This document shows, piece after piece, positions 32,639 to 41,978 of a stretch of 64,000 nt of DNA. The stretch comes from Raoultibacter phocaeensis (lineage in GTDB: Bacteria > Actinomycetota > Coriobacteriia > Coriobacteriales > Eggerthellaceae): assembly GCF_901411515.1 (NCBI RefSeq), contig NZ_CABDUX010000001.1, positions 620,001 through 684,000 on the forward strand, in the 5' to 3' direction. The notes beneath the pieces are model-generated. The model made no database searches. It saw nothing but the letters and a program-made list of their open reading frames with translations, and was not told the DNA's origin. Every line of letters starts with the position of its first letter. Within the stretch, counting starts at the first letter, position 1. A program made the translations under genes and the position numbers.

Positions 32639-35119
32639 TTACGCTTTCTCAATCGCAACAGCGACATCGTTGAATGGCTGATTGGCACACACTTGGTTAT
32701 ATTGCTTGGTCGACAAACTCGCAAAGTGCCCTTCGATGAACTCTCGCTCGCGATAGCTCCGAGGGCTGCCGACAATTCCACGAGGATATCCAGCGCTTAA
32801 GGTTGCTTTCATAACCACCGAACCGCGATCGTTGTACAATCTCACCGTATCGCCTTCGGTTATACCGAGATCAGCCGCATCCTCAGGATTTATTCTGACA
32901 ATCGGTTCTGGATCATAATCCTTAAGATGTTCGACGTCATACCATTGACTGTGGGTGCGCGTTCTCATGTGTTCGGAAATACAGTGGAAAGGATACTGGG
33001 CACGAACAGCGCTATTTTTATCCGCCTCAAGCGTCGGCTCCCAATATAAGCTCGTTTCTTTACTGAAATCGATCTCCTGACCAACATCGTACGCCGGAGC
33101 AACGCTTTCTTTGTAGAAGCTCGCCCTTCCAGTTGGAGTAAGGAAGTTACCGCCTTCGAAAGAAATGTACGTTTCACCCGACATAAATCGAACAGCATGC
33201 TCTTCTTTCAGCCTCTGAACGGAAAGCCCCAACGCCTTGGCGTTGCCATTCTCGAGCCCCATGGCAATGTACTCTTCCCCATCGAACTCGAAGAAGGAAC
33301 CGTAGCCCATCTTCTCGGCTATCGTTTTGAGTATGTCGAAATCGCTCTTCGACTCGAACTGTGGCTCTATAGCCTTTTCCTGCCATACAAAATAGGGATG
33401 CGTATGGCAGTTGGTGTGCAAGTCCGTCACTTCGAACCAGTGGGCTACGGGTAGCATGATGTCGGCATACATTGCAGTTTCGGTCATGGTGATGTCGGCT
33501 ACCACAAGGAAATCAATCTTCTTGAAGCACTCGACGGCGTACGCATGATCAGCCCATACAGTTGCAGGATTCGCCGTCGCAACGTAGATGCTTTTTAGGA
33601 CGGCGTCTTGATCGCCGTACTTTTCATTCTCTAGTATGGTGAGAAGCGTATTCATGTTGTACGATGGACCGCCACCTTGGGCGGGATTCCCTGCAGTGTC
33701 AGTCGGTAGAGCCGAAACCATGAAGTTCAGCACCATTGTCGGCAAGACGCATATGGGTCCACATGCAGCACCAGGTTTGCCGATATTACCCGTTGCAGCA
33801 GAAATGGCGTACATCGGCCAATAGTTGTAATGGCCGTTGACGTAATGGTCTGCACCGAGTTGCACGTAGGTGTTAACTGGTCCATCCTCGACGTATATGC
33901 GGGCAAGCTCTTGGATGTCCTCCACGGACACGCCGCATACAGGTGATGCCGTTTCAGCGGGCCAGGCTGCCACTTGCTGCGCCGCATTCTCCCATACGGT
34001 TTGAACGGAGATGCCCTCAACAGAGGATATTCCCTTGTAAGCAGGGCTCTTTGCTTCTTCAAGGGATGCGACGGCATCGGTGCTTTCGTCCCAAACAGCG
34101 TATGGATCAATTACCGTAGGTTTACCAGTAAGAGGATCGACGTCTCCTTCCATTGGCTCAACACCTAGATCGCTCATCCGCAGGAACATACCATCCTCTT
34201 TGATAAGCAGCGGCGCCTCGGTATGAGTGCGGACAAAATCCTCGTTTTCCGTACCGTTCGTAACAATTTCGTTGAGGATAGCCATGGCCAAAACGCCATC
34301 AGTTGCAGGATTGATGGGAATGTACCAATCCGCCTTCGATGCCGTTGCGTTATAGACGGGATCGACAACGATAAACCGCATACCATTTTCCTTGGCCTTC
34401 ATTATGAAGTGAAAAATCTGCGGTTGCGAGATCGCAGGGTTGGACGCCCAGTTTATGAACGTTTTGGTATTCACATAGTCGGTGGGTTCGTTGTTCGCTT
34501 GAGCTTCCGTCATTCCTCCGAAAATTTTCGTTGCCGCAAATCCCTGTGCTGCATCGACATCATTCGATATAGACGAGAAGCCCATTACCGCATTGAATCG
34601 AGGGATGATGCCCGCCATTCCACCCCCAGCAAGCGTCCCGAAGTTTCCTGAAGCCATAAACGTTGCAATGGAGTGGGTCCCGTATTCCTGGATATAGCCA
34701 TTCCACTTGTTTGCAATCTCATCTATGGCTTCATCCCAGCTGATGCGCTCGAACTTTCCAACACCCCTTTCGCCAGTACGCCTCATGGGGTACTGGATGC
34801 GATCTGCGCTGTAGACGCGCGCGGGCTGCGTGAGACCTTTTGTGCAAATACGATTGTATTCGGTGTTAGGAAAATCCCCTGCCGAAGTGCGCACGATCCT
34901 GCCGTCACGAACATGGATATTGAGAAGACATCCGCCAAAGCAATTCGCACGGCAAACACCTGCGTAGATTTGCTCAGCAGGAACAGCATCGGGCTCTTTC
35001 ACTTCTTCCATGTTCTCGGCTTGCGGGCTGCAGCCTACGAGTGCTCCCGCTGCGCCTAGAACAGCGGCTCCCTTGATGAAACTCCTTCGGGTAAAACCAT
35101 GCGTGTTCTCGTTTTGCAT
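32639..35119 (-). CDS. Tat-exported DmsA-like molybdopterin oxidoreductase
   Basis: The product is 826 aa. The Tat signal is FTRRSFIKGAAVLGAAGALVGC at residues 9-30. A [4Fe-4S] motif CRANCFGGCLLNI is near residue 53, with the fourth Cys in RICTKG. Domains for bis-MGD binding follow (AISAATGNIGKPGAACGPIC mid-protein; the C-terminal domain ends near RSYREREFIEGHFAS). It belongs to the DMSO-reductase family. The electron acceptor (S-oxide, N-oxide or a drug-like molecule) cannot be read. Start: ATG after GAAGGAG. It is the first gene of the operon and downstream of a two-component system. Confidence 0.92.
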   Translation of the reverse strand: MQNENTHGFTRRSFIKGAAVLGAAGALVGCSPQAENMEEVKEPDAVPAEQIYAGVCRANCFGGCLLNIHVRDGRIVRTSAGDFPNTEYNRICTKGLTQPARVYSADRIQYPMRRTGERGVGKFERISWDEAIDEIANKWNGYIQEYGTHSIATFMASGNFGTLAGGGMAGIIPRFNAVMGFSSISNDVDAAQGFAATKIFGGMTEAQANNEPTDYVNTKTFINWASNPAISQPQIFHFIMKAKENGMRFIVVDPVYNATASKADWYIPINPATDGVLAMAILNEIVTNGTENEDFVRTHTEAPLLIKEDGMFLRMSDLGVEPMEGDVDPLTGKPTVIDPYAVWDESTDAVASLEEAKSPAYKGISSVEGISVQTVWENAAQQVAAWPAETASPVCGVSVEDIQELARIYVEDGPVNTYVQLGADHYVNGHYNYWPMYAISAATGNIGKPGAACGPICVLPTMVLNFMVSALPTDTAGNPAQGGGPSYNMNTLLTILENEKYGDQDAVLKSIYVATANPATVWADHAYAVECFKKIDFLVVADITMTETAMYADIMLPVAHWFEVTDLHTNCHTHPYFVWQEKAIEPQFESKSDFDILKTIAEKMGYGSFFEFDGEEYIAMGLENGNAKALGLSVQRLKEEHAVRFMSGETYISFEGGNFLTPTGRASFYKESVAPAYDVGQEIDFSKETSLYWEPTLEADKNSAVRAQYPFHCISEHMRTRTHSQWYDVEHLKDYDPEPIVRINPEDAADLGITEGDTVRLYNDRGSVVMKATLSAGYPRGIVGSPRSYREREFIEGHFASLSTKQYNQVCANQPFNDVAVAIEKA

Positions 35120-35270
35120 GCTCTCTCCTTCTCCCTTACGTCGTCGATCGACCGTAGATTCGCTCGCCGGATTCGCTTCGTGCAGAAAGGTGTGCCAGCG
35201 ATCGACCGAAGAACCTGTTCCCCCGGTTTTTCGATACTTGTACTCTATCGAGAAGAGGCGCTTATTGCGA

Positions 35271-35320
35271 TTAACCGAAAATAAGTTTTAGGTTAAGAAG
35301 TTATTAACCCGATATTAACG
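35271..35320. promoter_or_regulatory. Repeated TTAAC boxes upstream of the DmsA-like gene
   Basis: Four TTAAC/GTTAA boxes, in both orientations, occur within about 50 bp in an AT-rich stretch 150-200 bp before the start codon. OmpR-type response regulators often bind repeated short boxes, and one is encoded next door. No other feature was seen in the 275-bp gap 35120-35394. Confidence 0.4.
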
Positions 35321-35394
35321 AGAAGCAGGCTCGCGCTCGTCCCCATCTTGACCTGCATGATCCCCGATCCCCACGAGATCTGCCCATTGACGCC

Positions 35395-36099
35395 CTACAA
35401 CGTATCCGCCATCTTGTAGCCCACACGCTGCACGGTGAGCAGGTATTTCGGCTCGGAAGGATTCTCCTCGATCTTCTCGCGGATCTTGCGGACGAACACC
35501 GTGATGCTGTTCGTATCCTTCGCATCGGCGTCGCCCCAAATGTACTCCTGTATCTGGCTTCGCGTGAACACCTTGCCGGGGTTGGTGGCCAGAAACGCAA
35601 CGATTTCGAACTCCTTCGTGGTGAGCTGCACCGGCTTGCCCTTCACGAACACCTGGTATTCGTCGAAGTGCACTTCGAGATCGCCGATCTTCGCCACGCC
35701 CTCGCGATTGCAGCAGTGCGCGAACTCAATCGTATCCTTATGCCTGCGAATGTTCGCCTCGATGCGCAGCAAGAGCTCGGTTGCGTTGAAGGGCTTAGTC
35801 ACGTAATCGTCGCCGCCCGCTTTGAACCCGATGCTCTTATCGACGATGTCGTTTTTAGCCGAGATGAAGATGATCGGGATGCGCCTGCCCTGATCACGTA
35901 TCTTCCGGCACAGATCGAACCCGTTGATGCCCGGCAGCATCACATCGAGCAAAAGCAGGTCGGGCTTCTCGCTTCCGAGTGCCACAAGACCCTCTTCGCC
36001 GTTCACGGCTCCGCAGTACTCGTATCCGTTTGCTACGAGCAGCTCCTGTATGGCCGTATGGAGGTTCGCCTCGTCATCGATCAGCATCACTTTATACAT
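35395..36099 (-). CDS. OmpR-family response regulator
   Basis: The product is 234 aa. The receiver domain has the phospho-acceptor Asp in LLLLDVMLPG (about residue 53), the acidic pair near residue 8 (IDDEAN) and the Lys in DDYVTKPF. The C-terminal winged helix carries VQLTTKEFEIVAFL and ITVFVRKIREKIE. It overlaps the sensor kinase gene by 8 bp. The likely target is the adjacent DmsA-like operon. Confidence 0.92.
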   Translation of the reverse strand: MYKVMLIDDEANLHTAIQELLVANGYEYCGAVNGEEGLVALGSEKPDLLLLDVMLPGINGFDLCRKIRDQGRRIPIIFISAKNDIVDKSIGFKAGGDDYVTKPFNATELLLRIEANIRRHKDTIEFAHCCNREGVAKIGDLEVHFDEYQVFVKGKPVQLTTKEFEIVAFLATNPGKVFTRSQIQEYIWGDADAKDTNSITVFVRKIREKIEENPSEPKYLLTVQRVGYKMADTL

Positions 36100-37774
36100 C
36101 GTGTTCTCCTACGATCGCTTCACGGGGAATTCGTATGATGAACGAACTGCCCTTCCCGAGCTCGCTTTCAACCGAAACCGCAAACCCCTGTAGGGCCGCA
36201 TACTCGCGCACAAGGGCAAGCCCAAGCCCGCTTCCGTTGTATTTCCTCGTCGACGTGCTGTCTACCTGGAAGAATCGCTCGAAGATACGCTCCTGATCCT
36301 CCTCGGCAATGCCGATGCCTGTATCGTTCATCACAATGCGAACCCCACCTGTTTCCATGTCGCATTCGACGATAAGCCTGACTTCGCCCCCATCGGGTGT
36401 AAACTTTATCGCATTGCTTCCCAGGTTTTCAAGGATGCGCAGTACCTTTTCGTAATCACCGTTCACGAGTGGAACGTCGGGCGCAACGCTCGTTCCGAAT
36501 CCGACTGCGTATTTGCGTGCCAACGGCGCGATGGTGCCTCTCGCAGAAGCCACCACATCTCCCAAGTCCATCGGCTCGCAGGTCGCCCTTACGCTTCCCG
36601 CGTCGGATCGTGCGATGTCGAGCATGTTGTTGATCATGCCAAGCAGAATCTGGCTGTTCTTCTCGATCTCCTCCCACGATTTCCGCTCGGTCTCATCACC
36701 CGATTGACTGCGCTCGCGCGCTATCTGGGCAAAGGTGATGATAGAGGTGAGGGGCGTGCGCAGTTCGTGGTTCACCATGGAAAGGAGGTCCGATTTGAAC
36801 TGCATCTCCTTTTCGAGTTTGTGGTTCAGCTGCTCGAGGTTGCTTCGCTGGTGTTCGAGCGCCTCGTTGGCCTTCCGCAAATCGAGCGTTCGATCGGCCA
36901 CCTGATCCTCGAGATTCGTGTAGATGGTCCGCAGCTCTTCGGCCATCGTGTTGAAGCGCACCATCAAGCGGCTGATTTCTTTCGCCGAGCGCCGTTCGTC
37001 GAGCGTCACGGCAAGCGTGCCTTCCTGCATTTCGCCAAATGCCGCCTTCATGCGGTTGAGCGGGCGCGTTACGAAGAGCATCGTGATCGCGTACACCATG
37101 ATGCCGATGACGGTTGTCAGCAGAAGGAAGAAGGCGATGTCGCGGATGACGTTGTTGCGCATGATCGTTTGCTGTTGATCGAGCGGAATGACGATGCTGA
37201 TGGCGCCACCGATCGAATCGAGCGTCCAGCCCTCTTTCGCATGGTTGGTGATGTCCATCTCGCCCACGGGCTTGCCGTGGCATTCAAGGCAACCTTCGTC
37301 TACTTCGAGCACCTGCATGTAGCGGAATCGTTCGGTGCCCTGGTAATCGGCTATGCCGTAGTATTCCTTAGTCGAAGCGTCGTCGGTAAACGTAGCAAGC
37401 CCCACCTCTTCGAACTCATCGGGCGTACCCTGGTAGTTGCGCGGCTCGAAGTTCGTGTAGCGAATGGTGTACTCGCTCCCAAGCGAGAACAGCGCGCCGA
37501 CGCTCTTGCCGACTACGGCGCAGTGAAGCCCTTTGAACTCGTAGATGCCGTCCGAGGTGTAGTTGATCTTCTTCTGCGAGTTGTCCATGAACTGCCAAAC
37601 AGCGTCCATTTCGCGCGCGAACGTGCGCGCCTCTTCAAGCAGCGCCGCCTCGGTTTGCTGCTGCTGAGAATGGATATCGAACACCGCGAACATAAAAAAC
37701 GTGATCGCAAACGCCGCCGTTAGAGCACCGAGATAGATCGTTTTCAGGCTCATGTTCTTCAAGAATTTCAACAT
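36092..37774 (-). CDS. Sensor histidine kinase with heme-binding (CxxCH) input domain
   Basis: The product is 560 aa. An N-terminal helix (about 10-30) and one near residue 205 flank an extracytoplasmic domain of the DUF3365/Tll0287 kind. It carries the c-type heme motif CLECH (about residues 148-152). HAMP (TRPLNRMKAAFGEM), HisKA with NHELRTPLTS and HATPase (NLGSNAIKFTPDGG, IVMNDTGIGIAEED) follow. Start: ATG at 37774 after GGGGGTG; the longer frame is rejected. The heme could sense redox state, NO or O2, fitting control of anaerobic respiration. Confidence 0.9.
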   Translation of the reverse strand: MLKFLKNMSLKTIYLGALTAAFAITFFMFAVFDIHSQQQQTEAALLEEARTFAREMDAVWQFMDNSQKKINYTSDGIYEFKGLHCAVVGKSVGALFSLGSEYTIRYTNFEPRNYQGTPDEFEEVGLATFTDDASTKEYYGIADYQGTERFRYMQVLEVDEGCLECHGKPVGEMDITNHAKEGWTLDSIGGAISIVIPLDQQQTIMRNNVIRDIAFFLLLTTVIGIMVYAITMLFVTRPLNRMKAAFGEMQEGTLAVTLDERRSAKEISRLMVRFNTMAEELRTIYTNLEDQVADRTLDLRKANEALEHQRSNLEQLNHKLEKEMQFKSDLLSMVNHELRTPLTSIITFAQIARERSQSGDETERKSWEEIEKNSQILLGMINNMLDIARSDAGSVRATCEPMDLGDVVASARGTIAPLARKYAVGFGTSVAPDVPLVNGDYEKVLRILENLGSNAIKFTPDGGEVRLIVECDMETGGVRIVMNDTGIGIAEEDQERIFERFFQVDSTSTRKYNGSGLGLALVREYAALQGFAVSVESELGKGSSFIIRIPREAIVGEHDV

Positions 37775-38097
37775 AGTGTGCACCCCCACCCGCCCGTTGA
37801 AGAGCCTTGGATGTTCTACGGTAGCGGAAATGCTGGGGAATTCCAACTGTTTTTTAGCATGGGGATCGGATGGATCATGCGCCCGAGAATAGAACGTGCA
37901 CACTTTTATTATTAGGCATGCCGCTTGTTACCATGACCGATGATGACATTAGGGGGCTTTAGCGCACCGTGACTAAATCCTCCTCGATACCAACATCTTA
38001 ATCGACTACATAATACCCGACCGGCCCGCTTAAAGCGGTGTCCTATCGACGTTCGCCGAACTGGGCGGTAGCAAATCTTCTCCTTTAGCACGAGCAG

Positions 38098-38128
38098 CTC
38101 GGGGCGGTCGATCTCCGGCCGCCCCGAG
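38098..38128 (-). terminator. Strong hairpin after hcp
   Basis: CTCGGGGCGG and CCGCCCCGAG pair perfectly around an 11-nt loop, 20 bp after the hcp stop. There is no T tract, so termination is likely but not certain. The rest of the 373-bp gap 37775-38147 shows no gene. Confidence 0.5.
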
Positions 38129-38147
38129 CGGAAAATCCGTGAGATGC

Positions 38148-39797
38148 TTACCTGCAGATTGCCGCTAAGTCCTCTTCGGGAGTGCTGATCGGGCGGATGC
38201 CGAACTCTCGCACGAGCACGTCAAGGACGCCGGACGAAACGAACGCGGGAAGCGTCGGCCCGAGGTAGATGTCCTTGATTCCCAGGTACAGAAGCGTCAA
38301 AAGGATGCAGACTGCCTTCTGCTCGTACCAGGAAAGCACGAGCGTGAGGGGCAGATCGTTCACGCCGCACTCGAACGCTTCGGCAAGGGCGACAGCTACG
38401 CGAATGGCGCTGTAGGCATCGTTGCACTGCCCCATGTCCATGATGCGCGGCAAGCCGCCGATGGTGCCGAGATCGAGATCGTTGAATCGGTACTTGCCGC
38501 AGGCAAGCGTGAGGATGATCGAATCCTCAGGGGCGCGCTTCACGAACTCGGTGTAGTAGTTGCGCCCCGGCTTCGCGCCGTCGCAGCCTCCAACGAGGAA
38601 GAAATGGCTGATGGCACCTTGCTTCACCGCATCGATAACCGTATCGGCTACCGAAAGAACCGTCCCGTGCGCAAATCCAGTCAACAGCGTTGTGCCGCCG
38701 TTGATTCCCGTAAACGTGCGGTTATCCAAATATCCGCCGAGCTCTTGCGCCCGAGCAATGAGGATGGAGAAATCCTTATCGGCTCCTACGTGTTCCATGC
38801 CCGGATACGCCACCACCCCTGTGGTGAACACGCGGTCGGAATACGACTCGGCTGGAGGCATAATGCAGTTCGTCGTGAACAGGATCGGTGCCGGAACATC
38901 GGCGAATTCGGTGCGCTGATTCTGCCACGCGGTTCCGAAATTGCCTTTCAGGTGAGCGTATTTCTTGAGTTCGGGATACGCGTGTGCGGGCAGCATCTCG
39001 CCATGCGTGTACACGTTCACGCCAGTGCCTTCGGTCTGCTCGAGCAGCAGCTTGAGATCATGCAAATCGTGACCCGAAACGATGATGAACGGCCCCGATT
39101 CCACCTCCATGGTCACCTCGGTGGGAGTCGGTGTGCCGAACGTTTCGGTGTTCGCTTTGTCAAGCAGCTCCATGCAGGTGAAGTTCACTTCCCCGACCTT
39201 GAGCACGAGCGGAAGCAGCACGTCTTGGCCAGCATCGGATGCAACCGCGGCAAGGCCTTCGTAGATAAACGCCATCACACCCTCGTTGCGATACCCGAGC
39301 ACCGCAGCGTGGTAGGCGTAGGCGGCCATGCCGCGCAGGCCCAGCAAAATGAGCGATTTGAGTGAGCGGATATCCTCTTGGGCCTCCCACAGTTGGGCCA
39401 TAGGATAGTCGGGAACATTCGCAACGCCCGCGTCTCGAGCCATTCGGTCTTTCTCGGCATGTACACGCTCGATCATGCCCTCGATATCCGCATTATCGAA
39501 ATCGACGTTGGTAAGCGTGGCGAACAGAGCCACCATCGCACAATCGTCCGTAGCTTCAGTGCGGATAGGCGGCTTCGCTTTGCCTTTTTCGCCCATCGCC
39601 TCGATGCGGTCGGGCGCTCCCCCAGAGACGCTCTCAAGCGTTGCCTTCTGCACCATTTCGGAAAGCGCGATCAGCGCTCCCGTCAACTCATCTTGCAGCA
39701 GAGCCGTCTCGGCCTCCTTGCCGCATACGCCTGCGTGTCCAGTGCATGCACTGCACCCCGCCGTCTGCTCGCACTGAAAGCAAAACATCTTGCCCAT
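38148..39797 (-). CDS. hcp: Hydroxylamine reductase / hybrid-cluster protein
   Basis: The product is 549 aa. The N-terminal Cys set CFQCEQTAGCSACTGHAGVC binds the cubane cluster. The hybrid 4Fe-2S-2O cluster ligands lie in the central and C-terminal parts (GHDLHDL, TTNCIMPP, LACGKYRFN, GQCNDAYS). Hcp is an NO reductase/S-nitrosylase in nitrosative stress and can reduce hydroxylamine. Start: ATG at 39797 after GAAGGAGG. It is divergent from a Crp/Fnr regulator, the classic arrangement for NO-responsive control. Confidence 0.93.
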   Translation of the reverse strand: MGKMFCFQCEQTAGCSACTGHAGVCGKEAETALLQDELTGALIALSEMVQKATLESVSGGAPDRIEAMGEKGKAKPPIRTEATDDCAMVALFATLTNVDFDNADIEGMIERVHAEKDRMARDAGVANVPDYPMAQLWEAQEDIRSLKSLILLGLRGMAAYAYHAAVLGYRNEGVMAFIYEGLAAVASDAGQDVLLPLVLKVGEVNFTCMELLDKANTETFGTPTPTEVTMEVESGPFIIVSGHDLHDLKLLLEQTEGTGVNVYTHGEMLPAHAYPELKKYAHLKGNFGTAWQNQRTEFADVPAPILFTTNCIMPPAESYSDRVFTTGVVAYPGMEHVGADKDFSILIARAQELGGYLDNRTFTGINGGTTLLTGFAHGTVLSVADTVIDAVKQGAISHFFLVGGCDGAKPGRNYYTEFVKRAPEDSIILTLACGKYRFNDLDLGTIGGLPRIMDMGQCNDAYSAIRVAVALAEAFECGVNDLPLTLVLSWYEQKAVCILLTLLYLGIKDIYLGPTLPAFVSSGVLDVLVREFGIRPISTPEEDLAAICR

Positions 39798-39850
39798 GGT
39801 CTTCCTCCTTCGATCGGCTTCCCTATACCAGCCGACCATCGATACGGCAC

Positions 39851-39908
39851 TTGCCTTATTGAGGCAACCATACGATACTGATTACAACCCATCAGTTGTT
39901 TTTACAAC
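39851..39908. promoter_or_regulatory. Cluster of dyads in the hcp/Crp divergent promoter
   Basis: Three short dyads lie in 58 bp: TTGCCT/AGGCAA (39851-39867), ACTGAT/ATCAGT (39877-39896) and GTTGT/ACAAC (39895-39908). Crp/Fnr-family sites are dyads of this size, so one or more may be the site of the adjacent regulator. Confidence 0.45.
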
Positions 39909-39919
39909 GAAAGGCCCGA

Positions 39920-40609
39920 ATGAAAGACTATCTTCCGATACTCAGCCGCTCTCCCCTTTTCAAGGGAATACTCGACAACGAAATCGAGGCTATGCTGACC
40001 TGTCTCAACGCCCAGACACGGACGTTCGAGAAAGGCAAGTACCTCTTCCGCGTCGGCGAAGCCACCACGACCATGGGCATGGTACTTGAAGGATCGGTGC
40101 GCATCGAAAAGGAAGACTACTGGGGCAATCGAAGCATTCTTGCACAAGCCGAGCCCGGACAGCTTTTCGCCGAAGTGTACGCATGCGAACCCGAACTTCC
40201 ACTCGACGTCAACGTCATCGCTGCACAGGATTGCGTTGCACTGCTCATGGATGTGCGGCGCGTTACCACGATGTGCACCTCTGCCTGCGAATTCCACACG
40301 AGGCTCGTGCGCAACCTGCTTGCCTCGGTGGCGAAGCGAGCCTACGCCCTCACCCGCAAGATCGAACACACCTCGCGCCGTTCGACGCGCGAAAAGCTGC
40401 TGTCGTACTTGTCCGATCAGGCGGACAGCGCCGGATCGGGCACGTTCTCGATCCCTTTCAACCGCCAAGAACTTGCCGATTACCTATCGGTCGATCGCAG
40501 CGCCATGTCCGCAGAACTGTCGAACATGCGTAAAGAAGGTATCATCGATTTCGACAAGAACCGCTTTGCCATCTGCAACCCAACCGAGCTTCGCGAGGAG
40601 ACGCCATGA
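39920..40609 (+). CDS. Crp/Fnr-family transcriptional regulator
   Basis: The product is 229 aa. The N-terminal cyclic-nucleotide-binding-like barrel spans about 20-120. The C-terminal winged helix has IPFNRQELADYLSVDRSAMS followed by AELSNMRKEG (about 182-212). There is no N-terminal Fnr Cys cluster. This size and the partner hcp resemble HcpR/DNR-type NO sensors; heme or another ligand is possible. Start: ATG at 39920. The next gene begins in its stop codon. Confidence 0.87.
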   Translation: MKDYLPILSRSPLFKGILDNEIEAMLTCLNAQTRTFEKGKYLFRVGEATTTMGMVLEGSVRIEKEDYWGNRSILAQAEPGQLFAEVYACEPELPLDVNVIAAQDCVALLMDVRRVTTMCTSACEFHTRLVRNLLASVAKRAYALTRKIEHTSRRSTREKLLSYLSDQADSAGSGTFSIPFNRQELADYLSVDRSAMSAELSNMRKEGIIDFDKNRFAICNPTELREETP

Positions 40610-41241
40610 TCGAACCGAACAACGCCGCGCTCATCATCATCGATATGCAGAACGGTTTCATCGAACGCGATTCGTCGCTGTGCATTGCTGGTGCCAAGGC
40701 CACACTTCCCGCCTGCTCTCGTGCTCTCGACCGCGCGCGCGAACTCGGTATTCCCGTGTTCCACGTATGCCGCGAATATGCCGCCGACGGCTCCGATGTT
40801 GAATCGACGCGCTTCGAAACATGGCTTTCCGGCGGCAAGCCGATCTCGAAAGCCTGTGCGAAGCCGGATTCGCTCGGGTTTCCCGCTGCTGTTGCCCCCA
40901 AGGGAGATGATCGCGTTGTCGTGAAGCCGCGTTTCTCCGCGTTTTTCGGAACCGACCTGGACGAGACGCTGCGCAGCGCAGGCATAACCACCGTCGTGCT
41001 CATCGGCACGACCACCCCCAATTGCATCCGCACCACCTGCTACGATGCGCTCTCACTGAACTACAACGTGGTGATCATCGAGGATTGCACCTCTTCGCGC
41101 ACCCCCGAAGTGCAGGCCGCGAACATCGAAGACATGGCGCATATAGGAGCGCAGGTGATCGACGTCGATACCTTCTGCACCGAGGGGCTCGCTTCGATCC
41201 GCGATATTGTCAGCGAGCACAGAAAGCGCGTTAGTTTGTAG
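40606..41241 (+). CDS. Isochorismatase-family cysteine hydrolase
   Basis: The product is 211 aa. The catalytic triad is visible: Asp13 in IIDMQNGF, Lys107 in VVVKPRFSAF and Cys140 in TTTPNCIRTTCYDA. The cis-peptide region GTTTPN is typical. Members cleave amides such as nicotinamide, N-carbamoylsarcosine or ureidoacrylate; the substrate here is open. The start overlaps the Crp/Fnr stop (ATGA), so the two are co-translated. Because N-carbamoylsarcosine amidohydrolase is in this family, a link to creatinine breakdown was considered but is not supported by position. Confidence 0.85.
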   Translation: MIEPNNAALIIIDMQNGFIERDSSLCIAGAKATLPACSRALDRARELGIPVFHVCREYAADGSDVESTRFETWLSGGKPISKACAKPDSLGFPAAVAPKGDDRVVVKPRFSAFFGTDLDETLRSAGITTVVLIGTTTPNCIRTTCYDALSLNYNVVIIEDCTSSRTPEVQAANIEDMAHIGAQVIDVDTFCTEGLASIRDIVSEHRKRVSL

Positions 41242-41608
41242 GTTGATCAGCCCCGATATAGGCAACAAGGACCCTCTTTAGCTTCGGCACATCGTTTTCG
41301 ATAACACCCCAGGCAATGCCTCTGTCGATGGCGCTATATCCGTGGGCAATAAAGTTTCTGAACCCCCGAATCTCTTTCCAAGAACACTCGGGATACGCTG
41401 ATACAACGGCGTCTGAAAGATGCACGGCATCCTCCACAATGCGGTACAACGGATTCATAACCGCATCGTAGGCAATCTCACCTTCGAAAGAAAGGTCGTT
41501 GCAGAAGCGTTCTTTTGTAAGACCGAAATGATCTACGCGCTTCTGCAGGGTTTCGATATCTTCCAAAATGCGCTCGATTATTGCTGCATCTTTTTCATGA
41601 GGTTTCAT
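41231..41608 (-). CDS. HEPN-domain toxin (HepT-like, DUF86)
   Basis: The product is 125 aa. The RNase motif of HEPN proteins is present as RNFIAHGY (R-x4-H-x-Y, about 84-91). The preceding helices (VDHFGLTKERFCND) fit the family. It overlaps the upstream nucleotidyltransferase gene by 14 bp, the usual HEPN/MNT toxin-antitoxin layout. Its end overlaps the end of the convergent cysteine-hydrolase gene by 11 bp. Start: ATG at 41608 (MKPHEKD). Confidence 0.85.
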   Translation of the reverse strand: MKPHEKDAAIIERILEDIETLQKRVDHFGLTKERFCNDLSFEGEIAYDAVMNPLYRIVEDAVHLSDAVVSAYPECSWKEIRGFRNFIAHGYSAIDRGIAWGVIENDVPKLKRVLVAYIGADQPTN

Positions 41609-41894
41609 ACAGCAATACCTCGTCTTCTTTAATGCGATTGTAGAACGAAGGGCGCATCTGGTGAGGGGGAGCAGTAGCGATGTCGAGCGATTTGCCCAAG
41701 CGGTTCTCAAGCTCCTTTTGAATGTCGAGAAGCTGTGCGAAACTCATATCCTCCCCACAAAGAAACCGAAGATCGATATCGCTCTCGTCAGATTGATCGC
41801 CACGAGCATACGAACCGTATACGTACGCTTCTCGTATGTCGTAATCCTTAAGGACGTCCGATAAGACATCTCCGATAACGACAATATCAACCAT
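41595..41894 (-). CDS. Minimal nucleotidyltransferase antitoxin (MntA-like)
   Basis: The product is 99 aa. The catalytic motif GSYARGDQSDESDIDL (about 27-42) is intact. In type VII HEPN/MNT systems this enzyme AMPylates the HEPN toxin to neutralise it. Start: ATG after AGGAGG. Lower GC than the surroundings suggests accessory origin. Confidence 0.88.
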   Translation of the reverse strand: MVDIVVIGDVLSDVLKDYDIREAYVYGSYARGDQSDESDIDLRFLCGEDMSFAQLLDIQKELENRLGKSLDIATAPPHQMRPSFYNRIKEDEVLLYETS

Positions 41895-41978
41895 CGGTCC
41901 TCCTTTCGCCTATCTACAGTATAACAGGTGCGTGTAAGGGGCAATTGAACCGTTTGCAACCCGCCGCTCAAGGTGCTG

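Noticed and set aside
40606-41241. N-carbamoylsarcosine amidohydrolase completing creatinine breakdown
   Set aside because: The fold and triad fit the superfamily, but the gene is coupled to a Crp/Fnr-hcp unit 35 kb from creatininase and no specific substrate residue could be recognised.
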